Part shown: one piece after another, positions 10,555 through 20,845 of the stretch
Position numbering within the stretch: the stretch's first letter is position 1
How the letters are laid out: every line of letters begins with the position of its first letter
Source of the DNA: Siphonodentalium dalli
Lineage: Eukaryota > Mollusca > Scaphopoda > Gadilida > Siphonodentaliidae
Length of the DNA: 64,000 nucleotides
Direction: 5' to 3'
Assembly (NCBI GenBank): GCA_032622095.1
Contig: CP136063.1
Span: 282,403,426 to 282,467,425 of the forward strand
Translations under genes and position numbers: made by a program
Notes under the pieces: model-generated
The model's input: the letters and a program-made list of their open reading frames with translations, nothing else
The model's database searches: none
What the model was told of the DNA's origin: nothing

Positions 10555-10623
10555 CTGTAGGCATGACAAACTTTCTGCTAACTGCTATGCCGCACTGACT
10601 CAAACTCTGATGAAGCCTTTCAA

Positions 10624-10932
10624 TTGAAATATAAAAACATTCAAATGAATAAGGATCTGTGGGAAAGAATACCATTCAATGGAGTACACCCTGCCTACAA
10701 CATCGCCTTTTTAGTTGCCCTGTGTTGTATACTTCCTATATCTGAAAGGGGATTCAGTTTGATGAAACTTCTATGTGGTGAACACCAATTTGCCATGAAA
10801 GATGCAACACTTGACAAACTGTTGAGGATTAAAATGTTTCCTGTAGAACTGGATGCCAGTGATATTGAAATTATTTTTGATATCTTTGACCGAAATTGTA
10901 ATAAGAACAGATATATTAAGTTACATTGAAGA
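10624..10932 (+). pseudogene. hAT-type transposase C-terminal fragment
   Basis: A 101-codon open frame. LVALCCILPISERGFSLMK and LDKLLRIKM (about 10705-10835) match the C-terminal dimerisation region of hAT-type and ZNF862/KIAA1586-like transposase-derived proteins, where the SERGFS(x)MK box and a following LLRI(x) motif are usual. The rest of a transposase, including its BED finger and catalytic core, is not found upstream, so it is a fragment. I cannot tell a captured host exon from an element relic. Confidence 0.6.
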
Positions 10933-11097
10933 CTTCAATATAACTTTAATAATATAAACCTTGTTTACTTTATGAATTTCTGCATGTGTTCATTTAATAT
11001 GTTGATAAAAGACTTAATTAAGTTGATATATTTGTGTCTAATTTTTTGAATCAGCAAACTAGATGTATAAATCAGAAAAGGATGAGATAAAGTTGTA

Positions 11098-11164
11098 CTA
11101 GATAACCAATTTGGACAATTTCAAGATTTAATCAATCTAGAAACTGTCCAAATTGGTTATCTAG
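11098..11164. repeat. Short hairpin repeat
   Basis: Arms CTAGATAACCAATTTGGACA and its reverse complement enclose about 20 bases; near-perfect. Possibly a minimal MITE. 10933-11097 holds nothing recognisable. Confidence 0.8.
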
Positions 11165-11571
11165 ACCAACAAGTTAGGGTAGGTATAACATTTATTTTCA
11201 ATTGAAGCAAGGATAATATTTATATTGGTATTGATACCATATGCAAATGGTAAAACAATCAAAGAGAAACAATCTAATAAACTATTTATTATAAAGAATA
11301 TTTCAGTGTCAAGCCCGTAGCCAAGGGGGTTCGTACCCTTCGAACGAACGGCCCTTCTGCCTACATGTGCCCGTGGTGGTAATTGCCGTTCGGGTGAACG
11401 TGTCATGTGTAGCAGTTGACCAAACGGCAAATTTTTGCTGAGCGGGACCTCCCTTCGAACAAACGACGTATGTACGTATATAGATATATCATATACTACA
11501 TGCATGCTTAGTTTGAATAGAGACTGATGCACACAAATTCAACACATATAGACCGCCAACACATGTCGGTA
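11165..11571. other. Noncoding; GTAGCCAAGG-type repeat fragment
   Basis: AT-rich, then a more GC-rich block at 11310-11465 with short inverted motifs (GGGTTCG/CGAACG, CCGTTCGGGTGAACG). Its CCGTAGCCAAGGGGG start resembles the inverse of GGCTGGCTACGG at 12742. Probably an old dispersed repeat; no ORF that I support. Confidence 0.35.
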
Positions 11572-11574
11572 TAA

Positions 11575-11747
11575 AGCTGCTTTCACTGACAGGCTGCTGA
11601 TGCATGCGGCTATCGGATTATACAGGTACAACGTTTCAAAGCACACATATATTACTGCATGGGGTTGCGGTGGACGCAGTTATTAAGCACACCGTTTTGA
11701 AATCGGATGCGTCTAACTGCATCAGCCGCAGGTATGTGAAAGCAGCT
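11575..11747. mobile_element. MITE with TAA target duplication
   Basis: Imperfect inverted ends of about 32 bases starting AGCTGCTTTCAC (11575) and ending GTGAAAGCAGCT (11747), flanked by TAA (11572-11574 and 11748-11750). A 3-base TAA duplication is what PIF/Harbinger elements produce. 173 bases, no ORF. Confidence 0.65.
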
Positions 11748-11750
11748 TAA

Positions 11751-12862
11751 GGCTCCATAATTCGACCTGCATGTGGTTCATCAACATAACCAACTAAAAG
11801 TAGCCTGCCAGAATCACTGGATATAAAGACCATACATCAGTACAGCGAAAGGGTTTCGTGTAAAGCACATAACCGGGGCAGAGGTAGGTACACGAACATA
11901 CTAATTAAAGTGCCAATTAAGCTATGTCCATCAACATTGGTCAAAATTTTCAACTGTTCGAAATATCATGCCCGACATAACAATAGTTGGAAATGTCACA
12001 CGAAACAATAGGCTAAAATCGATTTCGTAAATCGATTTTCCAACAATCTATTGGTGGGGAATATTTTGTTTTAGACCATCATTTACATATTTTCCTACCT
12101 TTGATCCAAATTTTTGACTGAAATGACCATCAATTGGAAATTTTGCAACCTAGGGGGTGTCAGGTTTAAAGTTTCTAACATTTGGAAACACTGGGGCTAC
12201 TCAATAGATACTAGGATTTTGTAATTAGTATGTTCAGATTTCAAAAAATTCTCACACAGAGCCGATCGATGGTCGGCTCAGTGTGTCCTGGTCCCTCCCA
12301 TATTGTCAGTTAAGAACTTATAAATAACTTAAGAAAAACAAATCGGGGGAGGTGATATTCCCTGCAGATAGACTACTATATATGTTAGGATTTAGAAATT
12401 TTCAGGTTCAGGTCACAAACTTGTCTGATACTGGTTCGATCCATGGTCAGCCCAGTGGAATATGTCACTTCCACAAGACAATTGGTTCATTTAAAATAGC
12501 TAGGCAATATAGATACCGTTCATATGCAGGCCTGTGAGAGAAAACTTGGACAAATCAAAGCTCAACTTTTAAGTTTCAGGGCGGATCTAAAGTACGCCGT
12601 TTGCATCATATTTTTTCCAAAATTTTCCCAGGGGGAAAACCCCCGGACCCCTCCTCAATGCGACGGGGGACACCCCCTCCCGTCGCTTCACAGCTCGTGT
12701 CCAATGCCCTCATAATATATGACGAACTGTCTTTGCTAGTGGCTGGCTACGGACTTGAGTGTGTTGTACAATGAGTGGGTTGGGAGAGAAGAAACAAACT
12801 AAATTTAGCCATTACTTTTAGCTATCAGATCACTGAGCATGCATACAGAAAATCACATACAA
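11751..12862. other. Noncoding stretch
   Basis: No supported gene. Contains a small palindrome (ATCGATTTCGTAAATCGAT, 12018-12036), an imperfect hairpin at 12253-12286 (CACACAGAGCCGATC...), and a GC-rich block at 12625-12710 (CCCCCGGACCCCTCC) that recurs, diverged, at 13335-13400. Confidence 0.4.
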
Positions 12863-12866
12863 TTAA

Positions 12867-13221
12867 CCCTTTACCCAACAGAAGGGCCCTGTGCCAATGC
12901 ATTCTTTTATATATGCGAGTCGACCATAGGTCGCCTCGCATATATAAGAGAATGCATTGGCTTAACACATTAAAAATTATAAAATTGTTTTTTTTAGGCC
13001 AATGCATTCTCTTATATATGCGAGGCGACCTACATGTATGGTCGACTCGCATATATAAGAGAATGCATTGGCACAGGGCATAACTGTAACTATCACAATG
13101 TGGTCAAGGAGCCGGTTCCAATGATATCCATATTTGTATGGTTCTATTGAGACAGACCGAAGATATTTTAGGCTGTTGAAGCTTTATTTGGCCGGTTTTG
13201 GCCGGTTTGTTGGGTAAAGGG
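12867..13221. mobile_element. TTAA MITE, subfamily A, opposite orientation
   Basis: TTAA at 12863-12866 and 13222-13225. The asymmetrical internal part (GGTCTGTCTCAATAG region) is reversed relative to the copy at 8523. The left flank is shorter than in full copies, and the second hairpin loop holds a 6-base ACATGT insertion (about 13031). No ORF. Confidence 0.88.
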
Positions 13222-13225
13222 TTAA

Positions 13226-13552
13226 CAATTTGTTATCTAAAATATGACTAAATTTACCAACCTGAAAAGCACAATAGAAGGCTTCAGAATGCCCCAGATT
13301 CACTCTCAAGAGCATTGGATTTTCAAAAAGTTCCTGGGGAGAGCCCCCAGACCCCCCTACGTTGGGAGGGGGACTCCCTCTCCCAAACCCACTCATGCCT
13401 GCGGCCATCGGGATATGCCTTTGGCATATCGTGCTGGGATTGAAAAGATTTGTCACCGTTGTGCCCAAATTAGACCAATCTAAAGGCCTGCAGACTGTGG
13501 TGCCGATCTGGCACCATTATAGTTCCAAGAATTCAAAATGGTGGACAAATTG
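13226..13552. repeat. Diverged copy of a GC-rich dispersed repeat
   Basis: 13330-13440 carries CCTGGGGAGAGCCCCCAGAC and a CTCCCTCTCCCAAACCC block, similar in layout to 12625-12710. Only short spurious ORFs. Confidence 0.4.
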
Positions 13553-13707
13553 TCATTGATTAATTTGTTCCAACACATCCTCAGGGGTTAGCTGGTAATT
13601 TTTCAATGACTCAATTTCAGCAGAAATGTCACTGATCTGGTATTTAGGCACAAACATTCGCTTGGCATCATTAACCTTCTGTTTCAGTTTATTCTCATTA
13701 TACTAAT
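13553..13707 (-). pseudogene. Small coding fragment, unknown
   Basis: On the minus strand about 50 codons read openly with protein-like, charged, coiled-coil-prone composition (KLKQKVNDAKRMFVPKYQIS ... LTPEDVLEQINQ) and end at TGA (13553-13555). The start is lost. I do not recognise the family; it may be an exon or transposon scrap. Too short to be sure it is not chance. Confidence 0.35.
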
Positions 13708-14579
13708 GAGCATTCGGTTAAATTGATACGATAACATTTAAAAAAAAAATTGATATATCTGACATATAGCTAGGCTCTGTCAACTCATAGTAAGGTGATT
13801 ATAGACATTCGCTCTGTCGTGGTTAGCTATGGGAATGAAGACCATATGGATATTGACAATGATGACATTGAAGGATTTGATAGTAACAATATTTCTGAAA
13901 GTGAAATTTATTCTATTAATACACAACAAGCTTATTCAAAATATTAATAAACAAATTACATCATGTATGTGAGAAGCATGTCAGGCTGTTATAAACAAAT
14001 ATATAGTTGTCGTGCTTTACAAACATATTTATGATATACTCGGCGCACAGGGCTAATTCCCGGCATGGCATGGCATGACGATATAGTTTCAGCGCTGGTG
14101 TAATGCATAGACCACCAACTCTGTATAGTCTTATATATACTCGTTTCAAAGCTATGGGATTCTTACCACATTTGGTGCTTGGCTGTATATACACCAATAC
14201 ACACTAATAATGTATATACACCAATACACATGAAGAGTGTACACTTGCGTGTCTAGGTTTGTAAACTAGTAATTGGGATATACTTATGCATATGTCCCAC
14301 TGGCAATTATGGACACGGCGCTCACCGGGACAGGGTTAATTCCTAGCATGGAGCCTGATTACATACTGAGACTATGGTGGTCACATCCACCTCATCATGC
14401 TATCCTACCATATGAGAAAGGGCGGTACCTTAGTTTAAAAATCCTATCACAAACCAGTCACAAAAATAGGACGTTTGTATTGGCTCATATGTACAGCTGC
14501 CAAATAGCCTTTAAGGCTAGACGTTATGAAAAATCCATACTTAGTTTGCTTTGCTTACTATACCTTCTGACTTCTAAAT
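13708..14579. other. Noncoding; repeat scraps
   Basis: 13846-13975 matches 20966-21120 (an acidic coding scrap, see there) but carries stops. 14160-14235 has a direct repeat of TGTATATACACCAATACAC. CAGGGCTAATTCCCGGCATGG (14048) and CAGGGTTAATTCCTAGCATGG (14331) are a weak direct repeat. The last 100 bases form the leader of the ORF at 14580. Confidence 0.45.
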
Positions 14580-15107
14580 ATGTCTGAAACGCAAGTGAAT
14601 TTCGATGTTTCCATGAGCTCCTCGGATTTTAATCTGGAGGATCTGGATGACAACAACTTGGACCTGGATTTAAATACATCAGGCGTTCAAGACCCCACAG
14701 TAGCTGCAGAAACAGTGACGATTGATACGATCGACACGGAGATAGCGGGAATCTGCACTCCTACACCCAAACCTCCACCAAAGGAGATTAAGACTGACAT
14801 TATCAAAGAAATGAAGTCTCAACTCGTGGAGATATGTGAAGCACGACAGCCGTTACTGACATTGAAGGCTTCAATACGCAATTCCCAATCGAAGGAACTC
14901 ACACCACGATTTATGAAAGTGGAATTCGATCATAATAATGTCAACCTTGGTGATGAAACCACGAGGAAAGATGTTATCGGCAGTATTAGCCTCCTTGTGA
15001 ATAAAACGGTGTCTAGCCTGGCCGAAGGAGTGGCGGAAATTCTTGATGCCAACATCAAGGACCTAAACAAAAAACTCAACTCCGTTCAGGAGAAAACTCT
15101 TGCTTGA
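14580..15107 (+). CDS. Acidic ORF upstream of an SGNH relic, unknown
   Basis: 175 codons from ATG 14580. The N-terminal third is acidic and Asp/Leu/Asn-rich (LEDLDDNNLDLDLNTSG); the rest is mixed charged and helical (about residues 65-175), with a likely coiled coil near the end (ILDANIKDLNKKLNSVQEK). After TGA 15105 the same frame stays open to about 15428, so the stop may be a mutation within a longer ORF. It lies 26 bases before an SGNH-like ORF, which suggests a structural ORF of the same element. I do not recognise it; no zinc knuckle or catalytic motif is visible. Confidence 0.5.
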   Translation: MSETQVNFDVSMSSSDFNLEDLDDNNLDLDLNTSGVQDPTVAAETVTIDTIDTEIAGICTPTPKPPPKEIKTDIIKEMKSQLVEICEARQPLLTLKASIRNSQSKELTPRFMKVEFDHNNVNLGDETTRKDVIGSISLLVNKTVSSLAEGVAEILDANIKDLNKKLNSVQEKTLA

Positions 15108-15132
15108 TTCCCGATAGACGAGGCTAGTTCTG

Positions 15133-15696
15133 GTGATTATCGAAAACGGGCGACCAAGGAGGCCAGGGACCTCAACAACGACTACAAAGAGGATCTGTGT
15201 CCTGTTCCGTCGGCGTTACCTATTTTCGTGGGTCGCGCACGTGTTTCCCCGTTTGTCGTTCGGTGGCACTCAAAAAATTCTCAAATGGTTCATACGGGAT
15301 CTCGCGGTCGGGCCCGCGCCCGTTTGTCTAGAAGCAGTCGACAGGATGCATATGCCAGCTCGTCTCGTGCCTACTCACATCATCGTACAGCTTGGCTCAA
15401 ACGACATCACAGCCGGTGGGTACCGTGACTTATGTGCCAATGTAAAACGGGAGCTTTCCTATGTGCAAGAAACATTGCCTTCCCGCACCCTTATTTGGTC
15501 GCACGTATTCCCACGCCGCTATTGGCACAACGCCCATCGCCAGAGTATTGGTGCTCGCCAGCGCCGGGACTTCAACCAACGCATGTTGGGTTTCGTATTA
15601 CATCACGGGGGTTGTGGCATCAAGCACCCAATTCGAGATTGCTGCAAGGAAACTTTCGCCTACAGCAAGAGGACGGGAGGTCTTTTCAAAGAAGAA
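15133..15696 (+). pseudogene. SGNH-hydrolase-like ORF, C-terminus lost
   Basis: Block III is clear: THIIVQLGSNDITAGGYRDL (about 15376-15432), followed by LPSRTLIWSHVFPRRYW and a basic stretch with IGARQRRDFNQRML and GIKHPIRD, the layout seen after block III in SGNH ORFs of YR retroelements. Block I (Ser) is not recognisable in this frame, and the final DxxH block is absent: where it should be, the frame runs into a minisatellite. An enzyme lacking both would be inactive. Confidence 0.65.
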
Positions 15697-15912
15697 TGTC
15701 GTGGGGATGAAGAATGGCGTGGGGATGAAGAATGGCGTGGGGATGAAGAATGGCGTGGGGATGGAATTATAAAGAAGAATGGCGTGGGGATGAAGAATGG
15801 CGTGGGGATAGAATTATAAAGAAGAATGGCGTGGGGATGAAGAATGGCGTGGGGATGGAATTATAAAGAAGAATGGCGTGGGGATGAAGAATGGCGTGGG
15901 GATGGAATTATC
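15697..15912 (+). repeat. 18-bp minisatellite with longer unit
   Basis: GAATGGCGTGGGGATGAA repeats about eight times, interleaved with GGAATTATAAAGAA spacers, giving a longer unit of roughly 50 bases repeated three times. It starts inside the SGNH frame. Confidence 0.9.
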
Positions 15913-16464
15913 ACTCTTTCCAGCAAATGTTATATGTGCATCGGTGATTCAACCAAAGTGACATAGGCGTGAATAAAAAGCTGAACCAGTTAACTGCTAA
16001 AATGTATATGGATGTCTTCAAACTGAAATGCCCAACTCCCACCGTTAACACGGGTTTTAAAATGTGGGGGAATTCTATGTATATATATTCCCAATTAAAA
16101 AACGGTCTGTCTTATTTTTATCCGAAAAGATACATCATGGACGATGGAATCACGACGAGCCCTTTAAAATTTAAATATTAGGATGTTCTTTTGTTGATAT
16201 GTGTACCGGGTATATATTTTTGTTAATTGTATGTTGATTGATTATTGCTATATAAACTCTATATGTTCCTTTAATACATTCCTCCACTATCGTTCAACCA
16301 CTGCGGTCTCCCCAAAAATTCGATTATCAATAGTGTTTACAGATAGCGAAGAGACAAACGCACCATAAAATTAGCTATCTTTCAGTTTACGATCTAACAA
16401 TAATATTTAAGGAAACGATTTTAACGCCTGTCGCGTCGACACCATCCTAAAACTTAAGAATCAA
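15913..16464. other. Mostly noncoding
   Basis: A 70-codon ORF at 15969-16181 (TGFKMWGNSMYIYSQLKNG) has no recognisable domain and may be chance. 16182-16464 is AT-rich with no supported feature. Confidence 0.35.
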
Positions 16465-16647
16465 TTGGTGGTTCTAGAAAAAGCTAGAATGGACTTGCTG
16501 GAGACCTTGGAGGATACAGTGCCATCGTGGTATCACCACCTACCAGAAGTTTTCGACGACTGTGCATTCGCGAGTGGAGAGGCTCGGGGGTGTTTAGCAG
16601 ATACGGACCACATCCCAGAAGAGAAGCTAAGCTTCAGCTTGGACTAA
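16465..16647 (+). other. Short orphan ORF
   Basis: Reads openly in frame from about 16420 (KLKNQLVVLEKARMDLLETL, coiled-coil-like). Unrecognised; a second frame to 16790 (VSPPTRSF...) could follow by frameshift. Low support. Confidence 0.25.
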
Positions 16648-16870
16648 AAAGTGGCGGAGTAATATTGTTTGGGCCTCAGGCCCTCCTTCATATTCCAGGT
16701 TCTCACATGTTTTATTTTAATTTTGTGTGGGCGCCTAGAATATTGAGGGGAAATTTAATCATCAGTTGTATCGAAATTCCGAAAAAATAGGAGTATGCAT
16801 TATATCGAAGGTAAGTGGGGTTAATTTACTGATTCTATTGCAAACGAAATCTCAACAGCGAAAGTGTTAA

Positions 16871-17262
16871 CCCTTTACCCAACAAACCGGCCAAAACCGG
16901 CCAAATAAAGCTTCAACAGCCTAAAATATCTTGGGTCTGTCTCAATAAAACCATACACATATGGATATCATTGGAACCGGCTCCTTGACCACATTTTGAT
17001 AGTTACAGTTATGCCCTGTGCCAATGCATTCTCTTATATATGCGAGTCGACCATAGGTCGCCTCGCATATATAAGAGAATGCATTGGCCTAAAAAAAAAA
17101 AATTTTTAACACTTTTTACCATTTTTTCTTACATTCTTTAACAATTTTATAATTTTTAATGTGTTAAGCCAATGCATTCTCTTATATATGCGAGGCGACC
17201 TATGGTCGACTCGCATATATAAGAGAATGCATTGGCACAGGGCCCTTCTGTTGGGTAAAGTG
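16871..17262. mobile_element. TTAA MITE, subfamily A, full length
   Basis: TTAA at 16867-16870 and 17263-17266; 392 bases, the commonest full length. Ends CCCTTTACCCAACAAACC; right end has one change (AAAGTG). Hairpins at about 17022-17088 and 17167-17236. Confidence 0.9.
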
Positions 17263-17266
17263 TTAA

Positions 17267-17678
17267 AACCCACCCGACTCAAGTACAGATAATTTGCTTT
17301 AAAACAGCTAACAAATTTCGGGTGAAAGAATAATTAGATTGATTGAACGCTAAAAGTATCGTTGATCTCATTAACACCACCATCAATTGCTTAATACTCA
17401 AGCACACACAGCCGAGGAATCAATAATTGGAGTTTAGATCAGTTCATTCGAAAAGTGGGGGATCAATAAAATTAGTGGACTAGTCGAAGGTAAACTACCC
17501 ATATTATAGGTAATTGCGTCAGCTATACCGATATCTATATATCTACGTATCTATATATCTACGTATCTATATATCTACTTATTTTAATTATATATACGGA
17601 TTAAAACAATATCGATTTTTTTTTCTCCACACTCCACATCTCGCCCTCCTATACATGACTATCCCGATCGTATACTAC
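17267..17678. other. Noncoding with TATCTA microsatellite
   Basis: 17530-17580 holds repeats of ATCTATATATCTACGT. Otherwise AT-rich without supported genes. Confidence 0.5.
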
Positions 17679-17773
17679 TTGAGTATCTCTGCTCAGTGGA
17701 AGTTATAAAGGTTATATCTTTAACTATCACAAGGATCGGGTGTCTATAACTTCCACTGAGCAGAGATACTCAA
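17679..17773. repeat. Hairpin repeat with 29-bp arms
   Basis: Perfect arms 17679-17707 and 17745-17773 (starting TTGAGTATCTCTGCTCAG) around a 37-base loop. A MITE or microRNA-like precursor shape; no target duplication that I can define. Confidence 0.85.
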
Positions 17774-18532
17774 CTCTGATCTCCTCATCTGACAGGTGGA
17801 GGCTTTATCCATTTACAATGTTGTGTGTGATCTCTTTGACAAGCAGCATACACCTTGGAACTATTGTTTTGATTCTTCTTGACTCGTGCAATGTATTTTT
17901 TTTATTTTAATAATTTTTATTTAGGTCACAAAATATAGCATATCAACTACAGTGTACATAAAAACATGTATAATTTATATAATAAGTATTAATCAGGTTC
18001 TTGTTAATTATTAGCAGGTTATATATAACCAGTTTTATGTTTGAGACGATCTGGCGAGCGGTACCCGATTAGGTCCGCAGAAAGTTTCGGTCACTATGGT
18101 ACAAAATATATTTAGACCTCTGGTCACGTGGGCGTTCTTTCTTATCAGCCACGACCAGCTACCAGTAAGACCTGTTTTCGACTTGACAAGATTCTTTCAA
18201 AGTTATGTAGCACAAAACAATAAGAAATTCAAATACACATCCCGCATCGGAAATTGTTTTCTTGCCCCTCCCTCCCACCCAGGTTATTTTGTTAAGTTTT
18301 TATTATCAGGTGTTATCCTGTCAGTTACATTTGTACTATTGTATGTTTGTGGGGCGCTTTTTTGGTGCCCCACCTTCACATTATTATTATTTCGGCTGTT
18401 TAAGCCAAATTAATTAAACAGCCATTGAACGAGAAATTGTCTCCTAGAAAATCCCTCCTTGGGCTCAATATTATGTAATCACAGAATATTTATTTAGCCA
18501 ACTTCTCAGGGCATAAATTAAGTTATCAATCA
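17774..18532 (+). other. AT-rich region with a doubtful 105-codon ORF
   Basis: The ORF at 18096-18413 has a hydrophobic C-terminus (FLLSGVILSVTFVLLYVCGALF), but no family match and poor context. GGCTGTTTAA...TTAATTAAACAGCC at 18389-18424 is a small hairpin over its stop codon. Confidence 0.25.
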
Positions 18533-19063
18533 ATGGCATCAATTTTGTTTTCTTATAATATGTGGTTGTCAACAGGATTGATGTTGAGATATGCAGGTGA
18601 AGTTTTGAGGGTTTTCAGACTTACACCTACACTTACATTCTACAACTGCTTACTCATGTACATAACTATAAATTTCAAAATTAACCCTTTCGAAAACTCG
18701 CGGCCTATGCTTACGTTCCTAATTTCTAAATTTGTAACACCTAACTATGTACCACGCTCCCATCTTTTACTGAAACTACCGGTATGGGACAATCATGAAA
18801 CTAAAGAATATTTTAATACTCTACGTATAACTAGTTCATTTATGATAATGCGTGATTCTTCGATACTGGTACGCATACTCTGTCATAGGTATACCTATAT
18901 TTTCCAAATTTCAAAACACCAGGCATACCTCTATTATGCTCCTGTTTTTAATTTTAATTTTACTGACTATGGAATTGTCGAAGTGGCGCTTCGGAATGTG
19001 TACCTAGATAATGATCACCTTTGTCCATGTTACCGAAGACAGGTTTACCCTTGTATTCTGTGA
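18533..19063 (+). CDS. Orphan ORF, 176 codons
   Basis: Long for this AT-rich setting, which argues against chance. Composition is hydrophobic/aromatic with many Leu, Tyr and Phe; no signal peptide, clear membrane segment or catalytic motif that I recognise. It ends just before a C tract at 19074-19096. No neighbour suggests a role. It could be a relic of an element whose other ORFs are gone, or an exon. Confidence 0.3.
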   Translation: MASILFSYNMWLSTGLMLRYAGEVLRVFRLTPTLTFYNCLLMYITINFKINPFENSRPMLTFLISKFVTPNYVPRSHLLLKLPVWDNHETKEYFNTLRITSSFMIMRDSSILVRILCHRYTYIFQISKHQAYLYYAPVFNFNFTDYGIVEVALRNVYLDNDHLCPCYRRQVYPCIL

Positions 19064-19073
19064 TGTTCCCAGT

Positions 19074-19096
19074 CCCCCCCCCCCCCCCCCCCCCCC
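19074..19096 (+). repeat. Poly-C tract
   Basis: An almost uninterrupted run of C, followed at 19164-19225 by a 31-base tandem duplication (TATCGGACATTGATGGTGAT...). Confidence 0.9.
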
Positions 19097-19987
19097 GGAT
19101 CTCTATATTTTACAACAAAATCTGGTTTGGAGCAGCATGTTAGAAGTGGGAAAGCTCAACACTTATCGGACATTGATGGTGATTCTTGTCACCATATCGG
19201 ACATTGATGGTGATTCTTGTCACCATATACATAACTGTTCTGTGCCTCATTTGCAAATTATCTGGAAAGGCTGTTTTCTGACATCTACTCTGATTATAAA
19301 TAACCATCAGTTATGCAGATTTGCTTAAAGTGGACAAAGGTAACCTGTCATCACTATTGTTAGGTCATCTCTATTACATGTAGGTACCTCAAAGTAGGAG
19401 TTTAGTACTTTAGTTAAATTAATTTATTGGGGTACATGTAATTTAATTTTATATGAATTTCTTGTATGTGAACTATGTTTGTTTCGGGAAAAAAACTGTG
19501 ATGTTCAATGATTAAAACCTATGCAGTTCATAAACCAGTTGATGTTCATCCATTTGTCAACAATCATGAAAGCCCAATAATTTGAATGTTTGACATAACC
19601 TAACAAAATAAACATGTACATAATAATACAAGACTAGTTTTGCAGAATGGTCTTTTTATATCAAGTAATTGCGGCAATCACAATTCAGAATAGAATACTT
19701 TATGAACATTGATAAGTTGATTAGACCTATTATGAGTGCAAGGGAGAGAAAGGAAAATATATTTGATATTTTTATTTTCATTGTCACGATTGTAAACACG
19801 AGTCAATAAAACCATTATCTTTAGATTATTTTATTGTATTTAACAGGGGAATCACTGTAGGTGTGACAGGCAGATTTTCTATAGCGCATTTATCCATCAA
19901 AGTTTAAGCACTCACTACAAAGACATCATAGATAAACTATATAAGACCACCACGAACATCAGCAAAGAGTCAACAGAGAAAGAGAAA
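19097..19987. other. Noncoding, AT-rich
   Basis: Apart from the 31-bp duplication (19164-19225), no repeat pair or coding frame that I can support. Confidence 0.45.
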
Positions 19988-20345
19988 ATGCATAAAACAC
20001 TGAGGAATAAAAAGAACATGGTGAAAGATGGAACTGACAGAAAAAAGAGAATTGTCCAGAAACATTTCTTCACACAGGACAAGACTCGGCTTCAACTGGC
20101 TTTCTTTGTAAGTGTCCCGAGTATATTGAAAGTATATGTCTGTTTATTTCAAACAAAGGACACTTTACAGCTGGACACCTTCAAGCATTTCTTTCCTGTT
20201 TTATAAAGCCAGAAGTTATATCCGGGAAGTTAACCAAGTTTCTGAAAAAGATGAGCATGGCTGACAAGAAAAATCTCAATGACAGGAATATATATTATGG
20301 AAACAAGGAAACGAAACTCGTTGTAAAACATGAAGAGAATGTATA
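19988..20345 (+). pseudogene. hAT/ZMYM-like transposase fragment, frameshifted
   Basis: First frame (19988-20200): charged region, then TRLQLAFFVSVPSILKVYVCLFQTKD. Second frame from about 20200: FIKPEVISGKLTKFLKKMS. This FFxSVxxxLxxxLxxFQTxxP...FIKPEV order is familiar from the mid-region of hAT-type transposase-derived proteins of invertebrates. A frame change near 20200 and the missing flanks make it a relic. Confidence 0.5.
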
Positions 20346-20545
20346 ATATACTAATTTATACCAGTAATAACAGAGGATGTATTTGTGACCATTCTATTAT
20401 AGTTTATGGCACATGGATGTTTGTTTACGAACGTTTCAAATCGTGGATCTGCCGAAGGTGTCTGAATATGAGGTACCCCGAAGCAACCACAATTTAGACA
20501 TTTATAATATATGATTGGTGTCAGTTTATGAAGTAAACAGGTAGA

Positions 20546-20770
20546 ATGCCATTGTCGGAGGCTCCGCGGGATATAGAGGCTTCCTTGCTAGATGGCCATG
20601 ATTATTGTGCAGATGGAAGCTTGAGCAATTGCATTACACAGGATACGAGTAAGCAATTGCAATTATCGAAGAAACAATGTTCCACGATTGAAAAAGTGTC
20701 TGGCCATTTTTGTGATGATTGTACACACAAAAAGATGCTTAGTCACACTCGTGTACACAGCGAAACATAA
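20546..20770 (+). other. Short ORF with one zinc-finger-like motif
   Basis: CDDCTHKKMLSHTRVHSET (about 20711-20767) resembles one half of a C2H2 finger but the spacing is short. No acceptor/donor pair is obvious. May be an exon scrap. Confidence 0.25.
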
Positions 20771-20845
20771 CACAAAATTATATTCGGGTGTTCTTCTAAA
20801 GAACGAAGCAATGCTAAAACTGTATCGTCATTTATATATAGACTT

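Larger units (their letters stand above)
9390..10560 (+). pseudogene. CACTA-like transposase C-terminal relic
   Basis: Reading frames around 9640-9742 give ADYLLQHFVSQ and FLTLNFHLLLHLVEY; after a nested MITE, 10259-10400 gives VRQLGPF, CFPFEDANGFLLKLVKGTQ and ESQII. This LLHL...GP...FPFE.xNG...LvkGT order is the C-terminal signature of metazoan EnSpm/CACTA transposases. The MITE (9743-10258) sits between the Tyr of HLVEY and VRQLGP, and the TA duplication falls within that Tyr codon. Further breaks include a TGA at about 10286 and a 52-bp tandem duplication at 10451-10554. 9390-9640 probably belongs to it but I see no motif there. Confidence 0.7.

Noticed and set aside
12434-12460. tRNA B-box-like GGTTCGATCC
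   Set aside because: No matching A box or cloverleaf pairing around it.
12825-13083. ORFs across MITE hairpins (RICKRMHW-type text), repeated at 49815 and 51835
   Set aside because: Readings of the hairpin palindrome in both strands; explained by the MITE.
18096-18413. Membrane protein gene
   Set aside because: One hydrophobic segment in an AT-rich frame without homology or context.
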